DNA from: Atrichornis clamosus
Lineage: Eukaryota; Chordata; Aves; Passeriformes; Menuridae
Length of the DNA stretch: 64,000 nt
Assembly: GCA_013400975.1 (NCBI GenBank)
Contig: WBMZ01005336.1
Location: 1 to 64,000, forward strand
Direction: 5' to 3'
Part shown: in pieces, positions 59,823 through 64,000 of the stretch
Numbering within the stretch: position 1 is the first letter of the stretch
How the letters are laid out: every line of letters starts with the position of its first letter
Translations under genes and position numbers: made by a program
The notes under the pieces: model-generated
Told to the model about the DNA's origin: nothing
The model's database searches: none
What the model saw: the letters and a program-made list of their open reading frames with translations, nothing else

Positions 59823-62800
59823 TCAGACACCCAGCCAGTTTCCATGGCTCACACTCATAAATCTGAGTCATCACTCACAGGCCCCAGCAGCTCAGACCCT
59901 GCCTTTTCCATGTAGGTATGGGCTCTCTGCCTCTGTTTTCCCTCCTCCAAACCTCTTGGTGTGAGCCAGCAAGAAGCCCACGCAATTACCTCCCCCAAGC
60001 ATCCCAAGGCAGGTTCACGCAGGGAGGTGTCACACCAACCCATCCTCCTTCCAGGTGTCTCCACTAAAAAAGCGTTGGAGTGGCAGTTTTGGTACATTCA
60101 GAGATTGGTCTGAAACACAGTTTGGTTTAATTTGCGTTATGTTGTCTGTCCTGGACACAGGGTGTTTTATGTTGCATGTCCCCTGAATCAAAGTATGTAA
60201 TTCTGAAGAATCACTTGGGAAATGCTTTTTTTTTCTATTATATCAGTCATCCTTAGGAACTGTGAAACTGCCCCGGTCATGAGAGCAGGAATTACAAGCT
60301 AACCCCCTCAGAACACAATCTTTTCCCAAATCAGGCAAATGGGCCAAGCAAAACAGCATTCAGGGAGGACAGAGCAAGTTCTTCCAGGCACTTCAGTCCC
60401 TGACTAGTTAAGCAGGTTATAATGGGTTTTAATTGTTACTCCCACAAGCAGCAACTTTATTTACGGTGGTTGATCATCCCTCACAAAAGGACTGAATCGT
60501 CCCCTTGCGTTCAAAAAGCAGACAGCTCTCACCCTCATCTGTGATAAACACATCCGTAAAGTCATCCAGGAGAAACGGGGCTCCGTGGTCAGGCAGGACC
60601 ACAACACCCATCAGATGAAGACTGCTGGGCCAAGGGGAACCTAAAACCAAGTTCCCAGCCACTGCACTCTCCAGGGATATTGTACCTTCACAGCCAGACA
60701 CCGCATAAGAAACGGGGCCAGGAAGTGAAATAACACAGCAAATCCATCAATGGAATGAAAGTTTTCTGCTCTGATCTGGCACTGCCTGTGAGCAGGGATC
60801 AAGACCCACACAGAGGTCATGAGCACTGTTGGGAAAACTGAGGCACCCTGGTCTGGTTGTCCCTTTAGATGCCCCTCAGAAGGAATCTGCAATCATGCTG
60901 CAGGAGCTCCTGGACAGGGAGGTGTGCTGGTGCTGCCTGCGTGCAGTAGGAAATGTGCTTTTCTGGGTCACCCACAGCTCCTTCCCAAAATCTCACATTT
61001 GGCAAAGACATCCCCATATCAGATGCTTTACCACAGCTGTGGCCTCTCTCCTGGCCTGAGCTCTCTGAGCATTTTCCTGATTTTCTCATTCCACTTTATA
61101 ACTCCTCTGAAGCTGAGCATCCCAAGTTTGCCAATACACTGGATTCATCTTGCTTCCCCACAGCACATCAGGTTTCTCATACCACGAATCTTAGGCTCAT
61201 TTATCTAGGCTAAGGGTAATAGAATCAGGGTTAGAGTTGCAAGGTCTCCAAAAAATAGGATTCCCAGTGAAATGCACTGTAACAAGCCACTCTCCTGTGC
61301 GGTAGCCAAAGACCTTATAAAGTGCAGCCGTGTGAGAAGCATTCCATGGAATGACAGCACTTGTCAGGGTCATTTTTCTCCATTCCTGTTCCCTGTATGT
61401 ATCCTGTGTTCTATTTTCACTCCATGCTAATGCAGCAGTGATGGCCCCTGCCTTGGACATCTACTGCATTTCACCCCCTTCAAGTTCTGATGTCCCCAAA
61501 CCCTGTAGAAACCTCCAAGGCTTAAACTACCCCATGTGCTACTCATCAGCAGTGACCCTTTTACTCTGAGCTTACCAAGCACACGGCCTCAGGCACATTC
61601 TCATCTTCTGATAGGGCTTGCACAACTTTTCTGGTGCCTTATCAGCACAAAGAGCAGGAACAAGGTGCTTTGCTCAGACCTGACCTCTTCCCTTCCACTT
61701 TTCAGCCAAGGAGTTCTCCAGAGAGGACCAAAGCTTTGCAGCTCCACTGCCAAATGGCACTGGAAGAATAAAACCTTTTCTCCACCACACGGAGCTGTTT
61801 GTGCCAGGAGGTAAGAGGGTCTCTTAGCAAACATGGGTGAATCAGAGCACACGGAGTGGGTGAATGTTTAAAAGGGATGGTAATGCTGCCTCCAGGCACA
61901 CACCAGCCTCACCAGTAAGGGGAGAACCAGCTTCCTGCACCGGCAGGTTTGCACCACGAAGGGTTTTTGTGCAACTTCCTCCAGAGGATCTCAGTCCTGG
62001 ACCACCTCCTGCTGAGCTCAGAGCCCTAACCTGGCAAGGGTATCCCTGTGGCACTGCATGCATCCCCCCGGAGCACTGCTGCCAGCCCTCCTGGGACACC
62101 CCATGTGCCAGCACAGCCCTGGCACCACGCTTTTAGCCTGAGGTGTGCTGTCGTTCATAACTCAACATTTCACACTGAAATATTTTAATATTCACACAGT
62201 GCCCCCCCTCACACCCCCTTCTTCCCCCATGTGGAGATGAGTTTCCACTTGTCGCATCACATTCTTGGAAGAACAGGCAGAATGGAATTAAAGGTTTCAA
62301 ACTAGCTCAGGGGAGGTGAAAAATGTTGCCTAAAGACAGAAGGAAGAGATTGTCAACTGAGATTTAGAGATGCCCTGGGCAAGTGAGGGATGATTGCATC
62401 CGATTCTGATGGTACATCAGATTCTAGCTCTGCCTGGGATGCTCTTTCCCTCACAAAACTTGTTTTTGTCCCATCTTCAGTCTCCCTGCAGAACTACTCA
62501 GGTAGAAAAATGTCCTCTCTAGTTTCATCCTCTCCAGAGTCTCTAATAGCCCCTGCCACTAACTATGAAATGAGGCAATGCACACTTGAAATGGCTCCCA
62601 ATTTCCTCAAGCCAGACAGATTGTTTGTGATTCTCTTACAGGCTTCTCTTATATGACTCAGCCCTATATGAATGGCTAGAAATGAACATCAGGTTAAAAC
62701 TAACAAAGTGGGTGCCAAGCAATTTTTTTCCCTGGGATACCATTTTTCTCAGAGTCTCACAGATGTAATTAAAAGGTGTCAGTTTTTTGAAGGAATATCC

Positions 62801-64000
62801 TTGACAGTAATATGCTGTAATTCAAACTGAACAATACATTCAGTTTGTTCTCCGGACCACAATGCAGTGCTATATTCACTAAAGATTATCCTCGGAAAAG
62901 AATGCCCTGGGTTAATTGAAATAGGACAAGAATCTTCTTATGATCATTGACAGCTCTGATTAAATTTGTTAGACAAATTCAGAAAAAGTGGCTATATGAA
63001 AGTGTAATACTGGGATTCAGAAGACCCTCTTCAGCCTCAAGATCAAGACCTCACTGGCATTTAGCAATGCCTTCCCTGTCTAAAAAGTAAGAGACTTCTT
63101 CATTCCATGCTGCAGCTACTTAGGTGACAGTGGCTTTGGCACAGGATTGTCCTGTTCCCTTTTCTTGATTCAGCACCTCTCACACTGAAGCCTCAGGGTC
63201 TTTTAGAAGCCTCCTTGATAACAACATGTTGCTCTTTTTGCTATTATTCTGTTGAGCTGGAGAACTGATCATATTTTACTTTCTTAACTGGGCCACAAGT
63301 GTAAGGGAGGTCTCTTCCTACCAGGGACCCAATGAGCAATTCCTGCAAAATCCTCTGATCAAGCAGGATAGAAAGCAGAATCAAATTAAATATTTTTTAG
63401 GTCTGCCCTTCACTCACCTTGATGCAGCTCTGAATCTGAGCTTGGAACATTGGAGCTGAAGCACCTAAACTTAAAATTTGAAGTGGGGCTGAGCTTCTAA
63501 TAACCAGAAGAAATCGTGAAATAAATATTGATAACCAGGCAATGTGCAGATTAAGGTGGGTTTGCCCCTTGTTCTTTTCAGCATCTCATTAAAAATACCA
63601 AGGCTAAGACTCATGTGCCTTACAGGTGGCCAAATCTGCTCTTCTCTCTAAATTCACACCTGAGCGGTCTCACTGGTGGTGGTGGTGATTTGCCCCATCA
63701 TGTTTCATGGCAGACTGGATCCTTGGGCTTCTCATCTGAGCTCAGCCTAGATTAAAGCTCCGGAAAAGGCTGTGAAGTTTGATTTGGGATTATCAGTTTA
63801 GCCATGTTGTGGGATCAGTGCCAGATTCCCCAGCAAGAACCAGGATAACCAACCAAGTCCAATCTACCTCCACCTTCAGAGCTGGCCAGATGTGTTGTTT
63901 TAACTTAAAATGAGAATTCTACTGAACAACAAAGTCTGGGGGAGCCCAGTGGACCTAATCAGCGGGTCTGATCCAGCAGCTTTCTCACTCCAGTCCTGTA
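59823..64000. other. Unique non-coding stretch to the right edge
   Basis: About 4.2 kb of CpG-poor sequence with a C-rich patch at about 62201-62228. No exon, transposon or RNA gene is recognised, and no second promoter is visible at the right edge. Confidence 0.55.

Noticed and set aside
1..64000. CRISPR arrays, bacterial operons, phage or plasmid genes
   Set aside because: No direct-repeat/spacer pattern, no dense coding, and clear avian CR1 elements; the DNA is vertebrate nuclear.
1..64000. tRNA, rRNA or other structured RNA genes
   Set aside because: No A-box/B-box pair, rRNA-like stretch or snRNA signature was recognised by eye; a covariance-model search would be needed to exclude diverged copies.

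Overview
This window is vertebrate nuclear DNA, almost certainly from a bird. The main evidence is eight truncated CR1 LINE fragments with typical avian 3' ends (a 'cccttccaaccc...attctatgattct' type, a 'ttttccaacct...attctatgatt' type and an 'aactcaggatattctatga' type). Also consistent are one dense CpG island at the left edge, otherwise CpG-poor non-coding DNA, and eukaryotic microsatellites. There is no sign of bacterial or organellar organisation. I could not name the species or a chromosome.

Layout. Bases 1 to about 480 are a CpG-island promoter. It contains a consensus splice donor on the minus strand (exon end 197, intron GT at 196-195), so it looks like the 5' end of a minus-strand gene whose body lies to the left of the window. 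The gene cannot be identified, because only a candidate non-coding first exon and the start of intron 1 are visible. Next to it, at about 466-1650, lies a degenerate G-rich minisatellite with a period near 110 bp and an uninterrupted run of 13 G. A smaller CpG-rich block follows at about 3290-3640.

From about 3.7 kb to the right end the DNA is mostly unique and non-coding, with no exon series that I recognise. CR1 fragments occur only between 16.4 and 48.4 kb: six on the plus strand and two on the minus strand. Two further weakly CpG-rich blocks lie at about 39.77-40.04 kb and 57.95-58.22 kb. The first has a well-formed splice donor and acceptor on the plus strand and could be the start of an unannotated transcript. 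The longest open frame, 323 codons from its first ATG, is on the minus strand at 58.77-59.74 kb. It matches no family I recognise, but it is longer than I would expect by chance.

Interpretation. This is best read as the 5' flanking, probably regulatory, territory of the minus-strand gene at the left edge. Several compact motif clusters (paired RUNX, forkhead, AP-1/CRE, GATA and CCAAT dyads, an AT-rich homeodomain-type palindrome) are candidate enhancer pieces. All are inferred by eye, without alignment. I found no convincing new biological system. The most useful leads are the promoter-flanking minisatellite, the 40-kb candidate promoter and intron, and the long open frame near 59 kb.
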